This document shows positions 22,115-32,578 of a stretch of 64,000 nucleotides of DNA, in pieces. Position 1 is the first letter of the stretch. Every line of letters begins with the position of its first letter. The notes beneath the pieces were generated by a model that searched no databases, was not told where the DNA came from, and saw nothing but the letters and a program-made list of their open reading frames with translations. Both the position numbers and the translations under genes were made by a program. This DNA comes from Rhynchopus sp. YZ270_cl-10 (lineage: Eukaryota > Euglenozoa > Diplonemea > Diplonemida > Diplonemidae). The stretch spans positions 124,001 through 188,000 of the forward strand of contig OZ037901.1 in the NCBI GenBank assembly GCA_964035575.1, given 5' to 3'.

Positions 22115-22266
22115 TACAAAACGCGTTTTTTTGTTGTCACTGTTACTTTTTCGCAGAATAAAAATAAAACTTATCGTGTAATGTTGACTGTAACATGAGT
22201 ATCCTTAGTGTTGCTGCGTCAGGTGGGTTGGACCCACCGTCCATCCCGCACATGCCCGCAAACGCT

Positions 22267-23196
22267 CTACGACAACAAGGCAGCAAGAATGACGAGAGGC
22301 AGTGCCATGAAAAATGGTGCCACTGCCACAGATCCCAGAGGCACGAATACCAGAGAAGTATCGTCCATCTCTACCACAGGATCGTACTGTATCTCTGCAC
22401 CAACTTTGAACGTGTATGTGATGATTTGTGCTGAACCTGAGGTTGTCAGCTTCACGTCAGCTGCCTCTTCTGACCACGTGCTGCTTCCAACGGCTTGGAT
22501 GCGGTAATTGTCAAAGTTGAACAACTCCCCACCATCATCGGACGAGATTTTGTTCCCCTCCTGCTTCATGGCCTTCGCTCCCCTCGAAGTCACAGCAACT
22601 TCAAATGCAAAGGTCGCCCCTGTCTGATCGGTGTTCCCCTTCTTGCATGCGTCAAACCCCGTCCCTGAGCCGCAGGGTTTGTACTGCTTTACGTTGATAT
22701 CAAACTTGAAGTCCCCTTGCCGCACCTCCTGCGACTGCCCTGTGAAATTTATGGTTCCGTTGTTCTGTACAATATACACCGACACGTCAAGCTGTGCAAA
22801 TGTGCCTTGCTTTCCAACGTTTGTTGTGACTGGGATTTGAAGCGCCCGCAGGTCCCCGCCCTCCGCAGTAGTGCCACACAGCCGTACATCCGCAGTGCAG
22901 TTCCTTGGGAGAGTGAGTGTCTGAGCTGTGCCCAGAGTCAGCCCCCCGGTCCCTAGGTTGTTGTGCGTGTGTCCCGAGATGGCGGTACCATCAGAGGTAC
23001 GTTCCTCGAACTTCTGCAGCCTGACCGTGAAGCACTCATTCTCGTTAGCACCCTCCCCGTCGGCGCAGAACAGGATCTTCCCACTGCTCCCAAGAACGCG
23101 CAGACACATCTTCCCTTCCTTCAGGTCGCATTTCGCCTCGGCACTCTTGGAGAGTAGTGTCACTAGGAATGCCCACGCGAAGTATGTTTTAAACAT
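22267..23196 (-). CDS. Secreted, probably GPI-anchored surface protein
   Basis: Single-exon gene for 309 aa; I do not recognise a domain family. The first 21 residues form a classic signal peptide ending SAEA before KCDLK. The mature part has several Cys (CDL, MCL, FCAD, ENECF, NCT, LCG, PCG, DACKK) and sequons NCT, NGT and NFT. The middle is rich in Thr, Gly and beta-prone residues. The last 20 or so residues (VAVAPFFMALPLVILAALLS) are hydrophobic with no basic tail, typical of a GPI attachment signal rather than a cytosolic tail. A surface or secreted role is inference from these signals. The base composition fits the other genes. A family E repeat lies just downstream. Confidence 0.8.
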   Translation of the reverse strand: MFKTYFAWAFLVTLLSKSAEAKCDLKEGKMCLRVLGSSGKILFCADGEGANENECFTVRLQKFEERTSDGTAISGHTHNNLGTGGLTLGTAQTLTLPRNCTADVRLCGTTAEGGDLRALQIPVTTNVGKQGTFAQLDVSVYIVQNNGTINFTGQSQEVRQGDFKFDINVKQYKPCGSGTGFDACKKGNTDQTGATFAFEVAVTSRGAKAMKQEGNKISSDDGGELFNFDNYRIQAVGSSTWSEEAADVKLTTSGSAQIITYTFKVGAEIQYDPVVEMDDTSLVFVPLGSVAVAPFFMALPLVILAALLS

Positions 23197-24470
23197 TGTT
23201 TTTGTGTGAATGTATGTGGTTGTTATCTGTTCACTTTTTGTTGAAGAAATGTTTTAAAAAGGACGGGAGGAGGACTAGCTGAGGGGGTAAACGACCATGA
23301 ATTACAGTGATAACAAAAGAAATCTGCACACTTCTGTCACACAGTTGCATTCAGTTGGCAATGTTTTTGTAATTTTTTTATTTAACACCTCAATTTGCTA
23401 ATGAAACTTAAAATGGGGAAGAGGCATGGGGGGGGTAGAAGCAGGGTTTCCGCCAAGAATCAGAAGTCTTATTTAGATATTATACTAAATCATAGAAAAG
23501 AAGTGTTGTGTTTGAGGGAAAAAGAAGGGAAAAAGGGGGGTAAGATGCAACTGGAACCTCGTTTTTTTTTGCCTAGTCATCTTAGCCTTAAAATGGGAGG
23601 GGAGCCGGGCAAAGTGAAGGTGGCTATAGGCATACAGGATTTTTTTTCTTTTTTGAACTTCGCCTTTTTTAAAAAGGGGTGAAGTTGAAAGGAGGTGCAA
23701 AAACAGCTCAGGAGGAGAGACGACGTTGTTTTGGGGAATGAAAAAGAGAACAAAAAAAAAAAAAAAAAAAATCTTACAAAAAATGAACTCTACACACCCT
23801 TGTATTGGCCTACATTGAAGTACAGACCTTACCCAGTATTGGTGTAAAGTGAAGTGTCGACGCAACAAAGAGAAAATTTGTTTCATATACTAACTATTCT
23901 ACTGAATAGATGGTATAATAGGGTACACTAAATGTACCCAAACTTTTTTTTTTTACTTTATGTGGATTGTTTGTTTCTGATGACGCGACAAAGAGAAAAC
24001 TTGAAAGATAAGCATTGCATCAGGTATGCACGCATCTAACGAAGAAACCTTGTAAGATGAATGTGTGTCTCTCTCTATCTCTCTTGCACACACACACACA
24101 CACATTTACCACTATCGTTTTGTCGTGCGGTGATACACTGGGTTTTTTGAGGTTTTGGTTTGTCTCTTCATCAGAGACGCTTTTGTTTCGGGATCATGTA
24201 GTCATCCCATTTGCTTGCATTGTGGAAGAGAAAGGGAAATAACCCATTGGGATTTCCTGATAAAGAGGGGAAAGAAAGGGGTATGGAAAAGAAGAAACAC
24301 AGCATAAAAAAAAAAAAAAAAACGCCCCAAGTGCCTTCGCTATTGCTGAACAACAACATTGTATTTAAGTGATACAGTTGTTTCATTTTCATGCGTCCCA
24401 ACTATATTCCAAAATATCGTTGTGTGCCGTTGTGAAGAGTCGCACAGCACAAAAAAAAAAAAAAACAGTA

Positions 24471-24791
24471 CCGCGATTGGAAATATTATGGACCGAATTA
24501 AGTACCAAATGTCCCGAAAAAACCTCAAACGTACCATAATTAATTCGGTCCAACAATAACCCGAACCAAATATTAATTCGATTCATATCGTTCTGGGCAA
24601 AAAAGTACTTGTCAAAAAAATAAGATTCGCCCTTTCCTCGGGGGACAAGTACAAAAAAAATTGCCCCCCAAAACATGATGGACCGAATTAAGTACCAAAT
24701 GAAACTCAAAAACCTCAAACGTACCATAATTAATTCGGTCCATAATATTTTGTTTCTTTATTTATTCGGTCCATAATATTTCCAAACGCGG
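24471..24791. mobile_element. 321-bp inverted-repeat element with TA duplication
   Basis: The outer arms CCGCG(A/T)TTGGAAATATTATG and onward are inverted repeats of 28 bp with one mismatch, flanked by TA at 24469-24470 and 24792-24793. Inside are two copies of a 62-bp inverted-end unit bounded by GGACCGAATTAA (24490-24551 and 24680-24741), so the element looks built by nested insertion or internal duplication. Mariner-like affinity is inferred from TA. Confidence 0.8.
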
Positions 24792-25401
24792 TATTTTAAT
24801 TTATGATGGGATTGGCAACTTCGGTTGCGCTGGGTGTCCCCCCCCCTTTTTTTCTCCCTCAAAAAATAAGACAATTTTTTTTGAAAATCTGGAGCTGTCA
24901 TCCGGACTTCATTTTCGTTTTTTTTTTTTGGGATAAATCCACCTGATTTTTACCCCGCGTATAGGCGCGCATAGGCGCGTAAAGGCGCGTATAGGCTCGT
25001 ATAGGCGCGTATAAGCCCGTATAGGCCCGTATAGGTCCGTAAAGGCACATCCCCACCCATTTTCCCCTCTATACGTGTATATATCCCCCACAACCCGCCA
25101 AAGCCACTCTTTTCCCTCTCCCTGGGACACCTTCGGCACCGCTTTGTTCGGGCATCACCACTGCGCCAAGCGGAGGATGAGGAGGTCGCTTTCTGGGATG
25201 ATGAGATCGTGGAAGGACGACGACTGGGCATGGGGGATGTGTGACGAAGAGGCTGACGACTGGATTTCTTTGAGGAATACTTCCCTCACAACCAGTTGTG
25301 GTGGATGCGTTGATGCCACTTCGTCCGCAGAGTACGGGGATCAGGCACATGAGGTCGACAAAGTTCTGGCGGAAGTCCGAGCCCGCCGTGGCACACCCTC
25401 A

Positions 25402-25467
25402 CACATGACTGCAGCCTAGCGGCCATCGACCCCTCGGGGTGGATGGCCGTTTGGCTGCAGTCATGTG
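25402..25467. repeat. Long near-perfect hairpin
   Basis: CACATGACTGCAGCC pairs with GGCTGCAGTCATGTG, continued by CGGCCATC/GATGGCCG and ACCCC/GGGGT, around a very short loop. It lies next to the reverse-transcriptase-like remnants. Confidence 0.8.
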
Positions 25468-25559
25468 CTAGGCGCTCCTCTCCACCGTCCTACCCACCGA
25501 CTGGACGATGACGATGTTGAGGCTGCGCCTCAATGCGAAGAGACGCAATGCAAGGTGGT

Positions 25560-26420
25560 CTTACTTTGCAGTGCCTTTGATGCCAATCAATCCACCGAGT
25601 GAACGCATCGCCAGGCTTGCCTTCATGACACCTTCATGAGGGCTAGCTTGGCACAGCGAAGAAAGTTGCGATCGATCGATGAGCCTTGCCTTTTGCCAGT
25701 GATAACAGCACCTTCGCCAGGGCAGCAAGCGTGCCAGGGGTGTGCTTTTGGTTGCACAACACACAAGGTGTGGAGGAGTGAATCTGTCAGGTTTGACGGG
25801 CCACCTGTAGTGGCTCGCGGCATGCTGGTGATTGCTGCCATGACCTCTTTGGTGGTGAAGTCGGCGGGGCCAGAGGGGTTCTTCATGTCCCTATGCACAG
25901 AAGGTAGGGGCGCCGTAGGGTGCTTGTGTATCCCATCCAGAGCATTGGAATTCTTAAATCCGAAGGAGAAGATGTGGTCCAGGACATACTCATTTTCCGA
26001 CGACACATCATTTGTTCCTCTGGTAAGTCCACCTTCCCCACCGGCCGAATCGCCTCGTAGTGGCGGCCGCATAACGCCATTGCCACCGTCGTACGACGAA
26101 GCAGCTCTTTCGCCCGAAGATCAGCGTTGCTGATGTTCGCACCTGGCAATCAGGATGACCGACGACATGACGTGGGAGGACGCGACACGCCGTCTGATTG
26201 GCAAGATCTTGGCGAACAAGTTATGGAAGCGAGCTGCCAAAATTTTCCGCAAAGGGAACCGCGTTGGGGTGTCGATGACAAGGGTCTCTGAGGCGGCCAC
26301 TGCACCCGGCCCAGTGTTTAGCAGTCCATTCAATGATTTTGTTAAATCGTTGAATGGTAGTGTTGTACTCCTTCCTTCGCGAAGCGTCGGACTTATCCAC
26401 ACACTGGTTTGGTGAAGGAG
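25560..26420. pseudogene. Rearranged remnants resembling a non-LTR reverse transcriptase
   Basis: On the minus strand (about 25620-26072) a frame contains DFTTKEVMAAITSMPRATTG then GPSNL, resembling the segment before the first catalytic block of non-LTR reverse transcriptases (a run like AIxSxPRGxxxGPSGL). On the plus strand (about 26155-26340) RRLIGKILANKLWKRA and NRVGV resemble the following block. The two pieces face opposite ways, so the source was broken and partly inverted. No catalytic Asp pair is seen. Assignment is by resemblance only. Confidence 0.4.
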
Positions 26421-27003
26421 TACTTGCAGCAGAATCCCCATACGCGCTACTCTGACTTGTATAAGAAGCAACCAAACGGGTACCTTCCTCTATGCAACGG
26501 TTGCAACAACCCCGGTGTGAGAAAGAGGGATATCCATTTTGTCGATTTTAGGGGTGTTGCGAGCGTGTGACATTCTGTCCCTCCGGAAGGGGATTCTGAA
26601 GATGTGCGTGAAGTTTCAGGGTTTGGGCACCCACTCCCAACATTTTTACGTTACCCCAACCCTCACCCACAAAATTTCCCCCACTAGAACCCACCCAAAA
26701 AAATTTTTTTTCTGGATTTTCGGCCCCGCGTATAGGCGCGTATAGGCGCGTAAAGGCGCGTAAAGGGCCGTATAGGCTGCGTAGAGGCCGTATAGGCCCG
26801 AATCCCGTTTTTTTTTTGGGGGCAAAATCAGGTGGTAAATCAATAAAATGGGAAAGCAAGGCTAAAGAGAATGGTGGACAAGATGAACCTAAGCCACACA
26901 ATAGAACGCACAAACTCCAAGGGGGGTAAGGAAAGTACTACATAAAGCACACAGTCAAATCATCAGAAGAAGTTGTTACAGAAGGAGGAGGCAATTAAAC
27001 TTT

Positions 27004-27125
27004 ATTTGAAAAACAGCCCGCTCGTGGACAGTGTACCTTGGTTGACCGGGTGTATCTGAGTGGACCCCAACCATGTAAATCCTACCTCCGTTTCGTGGCT
27101 TTATATCTGAGAACAGAGAGATGAA
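27004..27125 (+). repeat. Family B repeat, about 120 bp
   Basis: Contains CAGCCCGCTCGTGGACAGTG and CCGTTTCGTGG in family order but lacks the distal part. Unlike the other long copies, it is not next to a recognised start codon. Confidence 0.75.
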
Positions 27126-27371
27126 ACAATTGAAGGAAACTGTGGTCCGACATCCCCCTTTTCACCCCCCTATTTTGTGGATGATTGCCACACTCACAAT
27201 ATGGAATGCGAATAATATGGTATTTGGTGTTCAACAAAAAGGCTCAAAACTGCGTCGCTGACAGATTTGTGTGGAACATCAAAAATTGGTTTTAACCCTA
27301 TACACCCCAAGAGCCACTTTAATGGCTTTCGAAATGACGCCATGCTGTTAGACAGGTTCAACTCATTTTTG

Positions 27372-28640
27372 TAAAAACATTTTTTTTATGTGGAAAGAAT
27401 TTGCACCGATCTTTCAAAAGAAGCAAGAGTCGAAAACTTTTATGCATCGGATATTACTTTCGGTGCTGGGGGCTGGGGTGCTACTTTCACCAAAAGTGAC
27501 GTTTTTTCGCCCACACCCCCAATCTGTACCTTTCGCGATACCCAATGCCGCCAAGCCCTTAGTCGGGTTCTACCCATTTTCGTGAACACAATTTTTTATA
27601 CATTTCGAAAGATTTTTCGCCGATCTTTCAAAAGAAGCAAGAATCGAAAACTTTTATGCATCGGATATTACTTTCGATGCTGGGGGGAGGCGGGGTGGGG
27701 GTGTGAGCACCCCTGTGACCCCCCCATATTCTAAAATCTGTAAGACAACGTGCTCTGACATAGGTTCTACTCATTTTCGTAAAAACACTTTTTTTATGTT
27801 GAAAGAATTTGCACCGATCTTTCAAAAGAAGCAAAAATCGAAAACTTTTGTGCATCTGATATTACTTTCGATGCTGGGGGGAGTAGTACCACTTTTCACG
27901 GCCCTTTGGACGGGCATCCCCTATTCTGGTTCCTCAATGACACCCCATGCTCTGTATGAGGTTCTACTCGTTTTCGTTAAAATATTTTTATATATTTCAA
28001 AGATTTTGACACGAATCTTTCAAAAGAAACAAGAATCGAAAACTTTTACGCATCTGATTGCACTTTGGATCTGTCTACTGCTACCCACCCAAGAGGCACC
28101 CCTTCGACCCGAAGGACATGGTTATGACTAGGGGTCATCATGATCTGATAATGGTTCTGCTTGTTTTCGTAAAAATCCTTTGGTTTATAGGGAAACTATT
28201 TGACTCAAATCTTTTAAAATAAGCAAAAATCGAAAACTTTTGTGCATCTGTTTGCCATTTGGATGCTGGGGCGAGTTGCCACCAAAACCACAAAAACACC
28301 CCACACACACGACCTATGCAGAGCACACAGTAAGCCGAATTTTCACTGTTTTTTCGTATTTCGGGGTGCTTTTTTCATGGATTTTCGGGTCACAGGGTCG
28401 TTCCGACCCATTCTGGGGGCTTTCGACCTCAGGAGATGCCCAAATTGTGAAAAATCGCCCATTTTTTACGTTTTTAGACATGTTTCAGTGTAAATCGTTA
28501 AGGAAACCAGTTTTAGACATGGCTGCTAACAGAGCTGCACTCATATAAGTTGGGTTCTACTAGGACTTTTTGCTCGATTTTTTTTTCTTTGAAAAGATTT
28601 TGTGATCAATCTTTCAAATAACGCCATTTTCGGACAACAA
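27372..28640. repeat. Degenerate tandem array, unit about 200 bp
   Basis: The phrase CTTTCAAAAGAAGCA followed by a CGAAAACTTTT block recurs at 27411, 27625, 27819, 28017 and 28211, and a weaker form at 28611. Spacings are 214, 194, 198, 194 and 400 (two units). Each unit also has a TTCTACTCATTTTCGT-like lead and a GATGCTGGGG-like end. It looks like a decayed satellite or a duplicated element. Confidence 0.75.
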
Positions 28641-29165
28641 TAATTTACGGGTTTTTCCTCGGCCGGCCGAATTAGTCAAAAACCAAAAAGTGGATTTTAT
28701 GCTTACCTCATTTCGGGGATAACATTTTTTTTCGAAAAAAAACTTAAAAAAATGGAATTGAAAGCCGTGTTCAAAATCTTTCAATTGCGGCCAGGTACGA
28801 TCAAAAATTTGCATCTGGGGTCCCCTTACCGGTTGGAGAGCCCCAAAAACCAAAACTCAAAAGTGGCTTGAAAAAACGGCTTGGGAGGTATAGGGTTAAA
28901 GAAAGAAAACTAAAATTGTATAAACACACACACACACACACACGCAAAGGGTCGTTTCGACTGCTTCCTTCCTCGCTCTTCCCCCTACTGTTACACCTTT
29001 CCCCCCCTCTTCCCCAGAGCCTTCTCAATAAAGGGGCTCTCCATTTGCAACGCTGAAAGACGAGAAAAATCATGGTTCCACATTGTTTCCCTTCTTCTTT
29101 TCCATTAGGAATGAGAGCAACATCAAAACACACGACTTCTCCTATTTTTTTGCTTCGCTGCACCA

Positions 29166-29340
29166 AAATAGAAACTTAACACTCATCACACGATAAAACC
29201 CATGGGAGAGGTTGTGGTGAAACGCACACACCTCGACCTGTTTGGTGAGGAGTGGCTCTGCAGCGCGGTTCGTCCCTAGAACCGCGAGTGTGTTCAAAAT
29301 GCTTTGTTTCTATTTCCTCCTTCATTTCATGAGGTGACAA
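29166..29340 (+). repeat. 175-bp paired repeat, copy 1
   Basis: Near-identical to 62881-63050. It starts AAATAGAAAC and has GTTTCTATTT 140 bases later as an inverse. It contains a perfect hairpin GCGGTTC/GAACCGC with a 7-base loop and ends GAGGTGAC followed by an A run. It could be a SINE-like retroposon or a small structured RNA. It lies 72 bp past the acid phosphatase stop codon. Confidence 0.75.
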
Positions 29341-29411
29341 AAAAAAAAATGCGGAACCTGAAGCTTTTTTCCCATTCCATATTATTTTGAGGGAACAGCC
29401 TATCAACCTCC

Positions 29412-30941
29412 TTATTCAAAGGGGCTGTGGACGTCCCGTTGTAGTGTAAATGTATCTACCACCTTTCCAGTGGTGTCCACTTGCGTAACCGTAAGGTGGG
29501 AAGCATTGTGGAAGTCCCCTATCGCAAACCCACGACGATACTGCATATCCCTGAACGCCTCAAAGGGGGCCTGCGGAACTGTAAATCTATCTGTCGAAGT
29601 CGACCCCCCTACCCCACTTTGTACATGAACTATCCCCTTTGGGTTGGCATACATCCCGTTCATTCCGGGCATGACCTTACCCCTAGCCAGAGGGTAGGTT
29701 CGTTCATAATGGTGGGTATGTCCTGACATTACCAAATCCACTCCATGCTGTAAGAAAAGCGGTTCCAACCCTTCCGGGGAAAACCAGTAGGCGTCTCCGG
29801 TGCGTAGGTTTTGTGATTCCTCATTGCATTCAGAGTCGGTGCTTTTGGTGCAATACAGCGCACGGTGGAGGAGAACGACTAACCAAGGCGTTTCTGTTCT
29901 GTTTACTTTAGCAAGATCTCTGCGAAGCCATACGGTCTGTTTGCGTGCAACGTTGAAGGTCAACCGCATTACCCAAGGATCCGCATCTAACACCACAAAA
30001 TGCACACCACCTCTATTAAATGAATACCACCGAACCGACTGCGAGCCACTCTTCTCCGCAACATAACGCTGCCCATTGTATCGATGAAGATAGTGGTTGT
30101 ACGACATCATTTCCCATTTTTCTGCTTCATGATTACCAGGACCTACCATATACGGAACACGAGACGCAATCCCTTCAATATCTATCATAAACGCATCACC
30201 GATACGGCCACAGTCGTCATCCAGGTTGTACGCTAAATCCCCTATATGAATTGCCATATCCAGCTGTCTGCTTACCACCATATCCTCCATTAACGGCGCT
30301 GATGACAAATCTCTATGCTGCCCATAGCTGTGTGTTCCCATATCACCAAACATTGCGACCCGCATTCCTTCTGGTGCTGCAGAAACTGGAGGTAAACGGA
30401 GGCCTTCCATTTGACGTCGTCTTCCGTTATATTCTACAGTGTAGCTCAGTGGAGTTGTTGAAATACCTGAAAGGTTGACAAGAATGGTGTGCATCACTCT
30501 CGCCACCCCAGGGCATTCTGGTGCGTCAACGAAGTAGCGTGCGGTCCCCGTGAAGGTGCGCCCTGCTACCTCAACGGACCCAGCTTTCTCTGCATCTATT
30601 ACATTGAATGTAACAAAGGAGACCACAACGGAGGTGTCATCAGCGATTGATATCAAAACCTGCTGTGGCGTGGAGAGGACAGTATCGTTGTCGGTGCGGT
30701 AGTCTGCAATGGGGTTCTTCCAGGCACTGTCCGGACGGTGTGCGGCGTACACTAAAGGGACCACCATAGAGTAGACCTCCACGATGGTGAACATAGCGAG
30801 CAGGCAGATCAAGATCCCGACATCTACACGGTGGAAGCAGGACCGCCTGTGACGGTGGCGGCGGCCACCACTACCACGTGTAGGGAGGAGCGGGGTTGCC
30901 TCAGATGCAACACCCATTGTTGTTTTTTCTCTCCCGCTCAC
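29412..30941 (-). CDS. Membrane-anchored purple acid phosphatase
   Basis: Single-exon gene for 509 aa. A dinuclear-metal phosphomonoesterase. All five metal-binding blocks are visible in order: GDMG (near residue 200), GDLAY (about 233), GNHE (about 271), VLLHR (about 358) and GHTHHYER (about 412). A fibronectin-like N-terminal part precedes the catalytic fold. Residues about 40-66 form one membrane segment after a basic stretch, so a type II orientation with the enzyme in the lumen or outside is likely. EATPLL at residues 14-19 fits the acidic dileucine sorting signal, suggesting a lysosome or vacuole route; that is inference. The start could also be the Met at codon 9. A family B repeat begins 82 bp upstream. 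Confidence 0.94.
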   Translation of the reverse strand: MSGREKTTMGVASEATPLLPTRGSGGRRHRHRRSCFHRVDVGILICLLAMFTIVEVYSMVVPLVYAAHRPDSAWKNPIADYRTDNDTVLSTPQQVLISIADDTSVVVSFVTFNVIDAEKAGSVEVAGRTFTGTARYFVDAPECPGVARVMHTILVNLSGISTTPLSYTVEYNGRRRQMEGLRLPPVSAAPEGMRVAMFGDMGTHSYGQHRDLSSAPLMEDMVVSRQLDMAIHIGDLAYNLDDDCGRIGDAFMIDIEGIASRVPYMVGPGNHEAEKWEMMSYNHYLHRYNGQRYVAEKSGSQSVRWYSFNRGGVHFVVLDADPWVMRLTFNVARKQTVWLRRDLAKVNRTETPWLVVLLHRALYCTKSTDSECNEESQNLRTGDAYWFSPEGLEPLFLQHGVDLVMSGHTHHYERTYPLARGKVMPGMNGMYANPKGIVHVQSGVGGSTSTDRFTVPQAPFEAFRDMQYRRGFAIGDFHNASHLTVTQVDTTGKVVDTFTLQRDVHSPFE

Positions 30942-31022
30942 ACCTTCGGGGGGGAGGAGTGGAGGAGGAGGAGGAGGGAGAGGTTATTTGGGGGAGGTGT
31001 GGGTGTAAAGGAAGAAAAAAAA

Positions 31023-31217
31023 GTGAAATACAAACAGCCCGGCTCGTGAAGAGTGTACCTTACCGTGGGGTGGACCCCCCAAACCATGCAGTCCTAGAAT
31101 CCATTTCATGATTTTACATCTGACATTGTGCTACTCCCGCTTCTACTCATCATGATGAACGGAGAGCATTGCGAAGACAGGGATATGAATCCTGTAGGGT
31201 CCGGTTGGGGTCCTCTG
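31023..31217 (+). repeat. Family B repeat, full copy upstream of acid phosphatase
   Basis: About 195 bp, antisense to the phosphatase gene, its edge 82 bp from the ATG. It shares with the copy at 44305 the distal block ending GTCCGGTTGGGGTCCTCTG. Confidence 0.85.
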
Positions 31218-31954
31218 CCGTGTGGGAGAGGCTGTAATGGAGCACAAACCCTGAGTCGCTAATTTGTGAAGGAGACATGAAGTTTTGATAGTGCAAAAAA
31301 ACGTCTCCAGACTCCGGACGCAGGACATTGACACTCTCCGTGGGTTATCGAACCCCTCCAGGAGTGTTGCACAGTGGGGCTTACCTGGGGGAAAACTGCA
31401 ATGGCAGACGATCATTGTAAAATCATCAAAGGAGAGGGGGAGAGGGAAAAAGGGGTATTTGAAAAGTAGGGAAACTTTCTTTTTTGAAAAGGTAACCCTT
31501 CAAGACTAGAGAAGAATGGAAAAAAGTCTTGGGAAGAACCGGTGGATATGCAAAAGAGAAAAGCATTGCGCAAAACAAACACTTTTAATCAGGTATTTTG
31601 AGATGCGGCTCATGAAGGGAAAAAAAACTGGAAAAAAGTGCAAACCACCTCTCTGGACACTCGAGGACGCACTGAATAGAAAAAAGTGTCCATACGCCTG
31701 TAGTAGAACTGCTAGGGAGGAGGTTTTTTTTTTTGAGGAAAACTGGAAACTGGGCGAAATACACAAAAGAGAAACTATTGGTAATATGAACCTAAGCCTT
31801 TCTACGCTACCTCAAAAGGGGAAAAAAAAAACTGTAAAAAAAAAGAAATAAAACGCAACAAATAACATGCGGAGTATGACCGAAACTCCCTTTTAGATTA
31901 TTTTTTTTTTTTTCGTTCTCTTTTTTTGTTTGTTTTGAAAGAAAAAAAAGTTTA

Positions 31955-31990
31955 TAAGATGAACCTCAGCCTCTCATGTGGTAGTCATAT
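31955..31990 (+). repeat. Family A hairpin repeat, decayed stem
   Basis: AAGATGAACCTCAGCCTCTC followed by ATGTGGTAGTCAT. The right half of the stem is degraded. Confidence 0.55.
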
Positions 31991-32028
31991 TCACTCATCG
32001 AAAAGCAATCACCCTACACATGCATACA

Positions 32029-32135
32029 CCTGATTTTCGACCCTCAATTTACAGGTGTTTGTCGGCCTCCTAACACCGGTAAACACCTAAACACCACGTA
32101 AACACCAGGTAAACACCAGGCAAACTCAGGGTCAA
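32029..32135. mobile_element. Small element with CACCTGATTTT ends and internal minisatellite
   Basis: Ends CACCTGATTTT and AAAATCAGGTG are inverse of each other, with GACCCT/AGGGTC just inside. The interior is a tandem of GTAAACACCAG-like units. It shares its ends with the elements at 24939 and 63816 but not the internal repeat. Flanking GCAT suggests a 4-5 bp duplication, imperfect. Confidence 0.6.
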
Positions 32136-32270
32136 AATCAGGTGGCATCACCCAATTCCCGCCTTTTGAAAAAGGCCAGGTCACACCTCATCCCCTGGAG
32201 AGTTAGAGACTCAGGAAAAAAGAAAAGATCTGAAGATAAAAAGAGAGGTTGGCAGGAAAAAAAAATGTTG

Positions 32271-32306
32271 GAAAGATGAACCTCAACCTTTCGTGCTTGA
32301 CCACCT
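32271..32306 (+). repeat. Family A hairpin repeat, variant stem
   Basis: AAGATGAACCTCAACCTTTC followed by GTGCTTGACCACCT. TCAA/TTGA replaces the usual stem pairs. Confidence 0.55.
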
Positions 32307-32540
32307 GAATAAACCCGCAAGCAAAAGGATAAAGTTGAAAAGGATCAACCGGAAAAACGTAAAACTCAAGGACCTATGAGATGACTTTCTTTTGAGGGGG
32401 AAAAATCTAGAACAGAGTGAAGTTGAAAATTGTCATACACAAAAAAAAACGAATGAAAAATACTTGGAAGAAGAAAAAAACGAGCTGACAGTGTCACAAG
32501 GGGTGCAAAACTTGAAACCAAAAATAAAACAAAAAGTTTA

Positions 32541-32578
32541 TAAGATGACCCTAAGCCCTCTCGTTGCTTAGTCATCTT
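32541..32578 (+). repeat. Family A hairpin repeat
   Basis: CTAAGC at 32551-32556 pairs with GCTTAG at 32566-32571. The flanks AAGATGA and TCATCTT also pair. Confidence 0.75.

Larger units (their letters stand above)
19592..22266. other. Intergenic with palindromes and an inverted-repeat element
   Basis: Just upstream of the oxidoreductase is a short tandem repeat of GTAATGGGG(C/T) (about 19630-19660). Further on are the palindrome cluster at 20100-20230, an element with 19-bp inverted ends (20522-21359) and a family E copy at 22068-22114. I see no gene, though 20588-20950 has coding-like composition. Confidence 0.6.
24939..26834. mobile_element. Composite region bounded by CCACCTGATTTT ends with TAAAT repeats
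   Basis: The left edge begins CCACCTGATTTTTACCCC and runs into a minisatellite of about 10 bp units like GTATAGGCGC (to about 25056). The right edge (26710-26834) holds the same minisatellite in the same orientation and ends AAAATCAGGTGG. TAAAT lies directly outside both edges. Either one 1.9-kb element with a 5-bp target duplication, or two short elements whose outer flanks match by chance. Confidence 0.55.
23197..29411. other. 6.2-kb gene-free region of mobile elements and tandem repeats
   Basis: No intact gene is visible. It holds low-complexity sequence (23200-24450), the TA-flanked element (24471-24791), the composite minisatellite region with reverse-transcriptase-like remnants (24939-26834), a family B copy (27004-27125), the roughly 200-bp tandem array (27372-28640) and one of the paired 175-bp repeats (29166-29340). 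Confidence 0.7.

Noticed and set aside
29221..29285. tRNA-type internal promoter (GGTTCG box) in the 175-bp repeat
   Set aside because: The A-box-like sequence is only about ten bases before the B-box-like one, too close for RNA polymerase III tRNA promoters.
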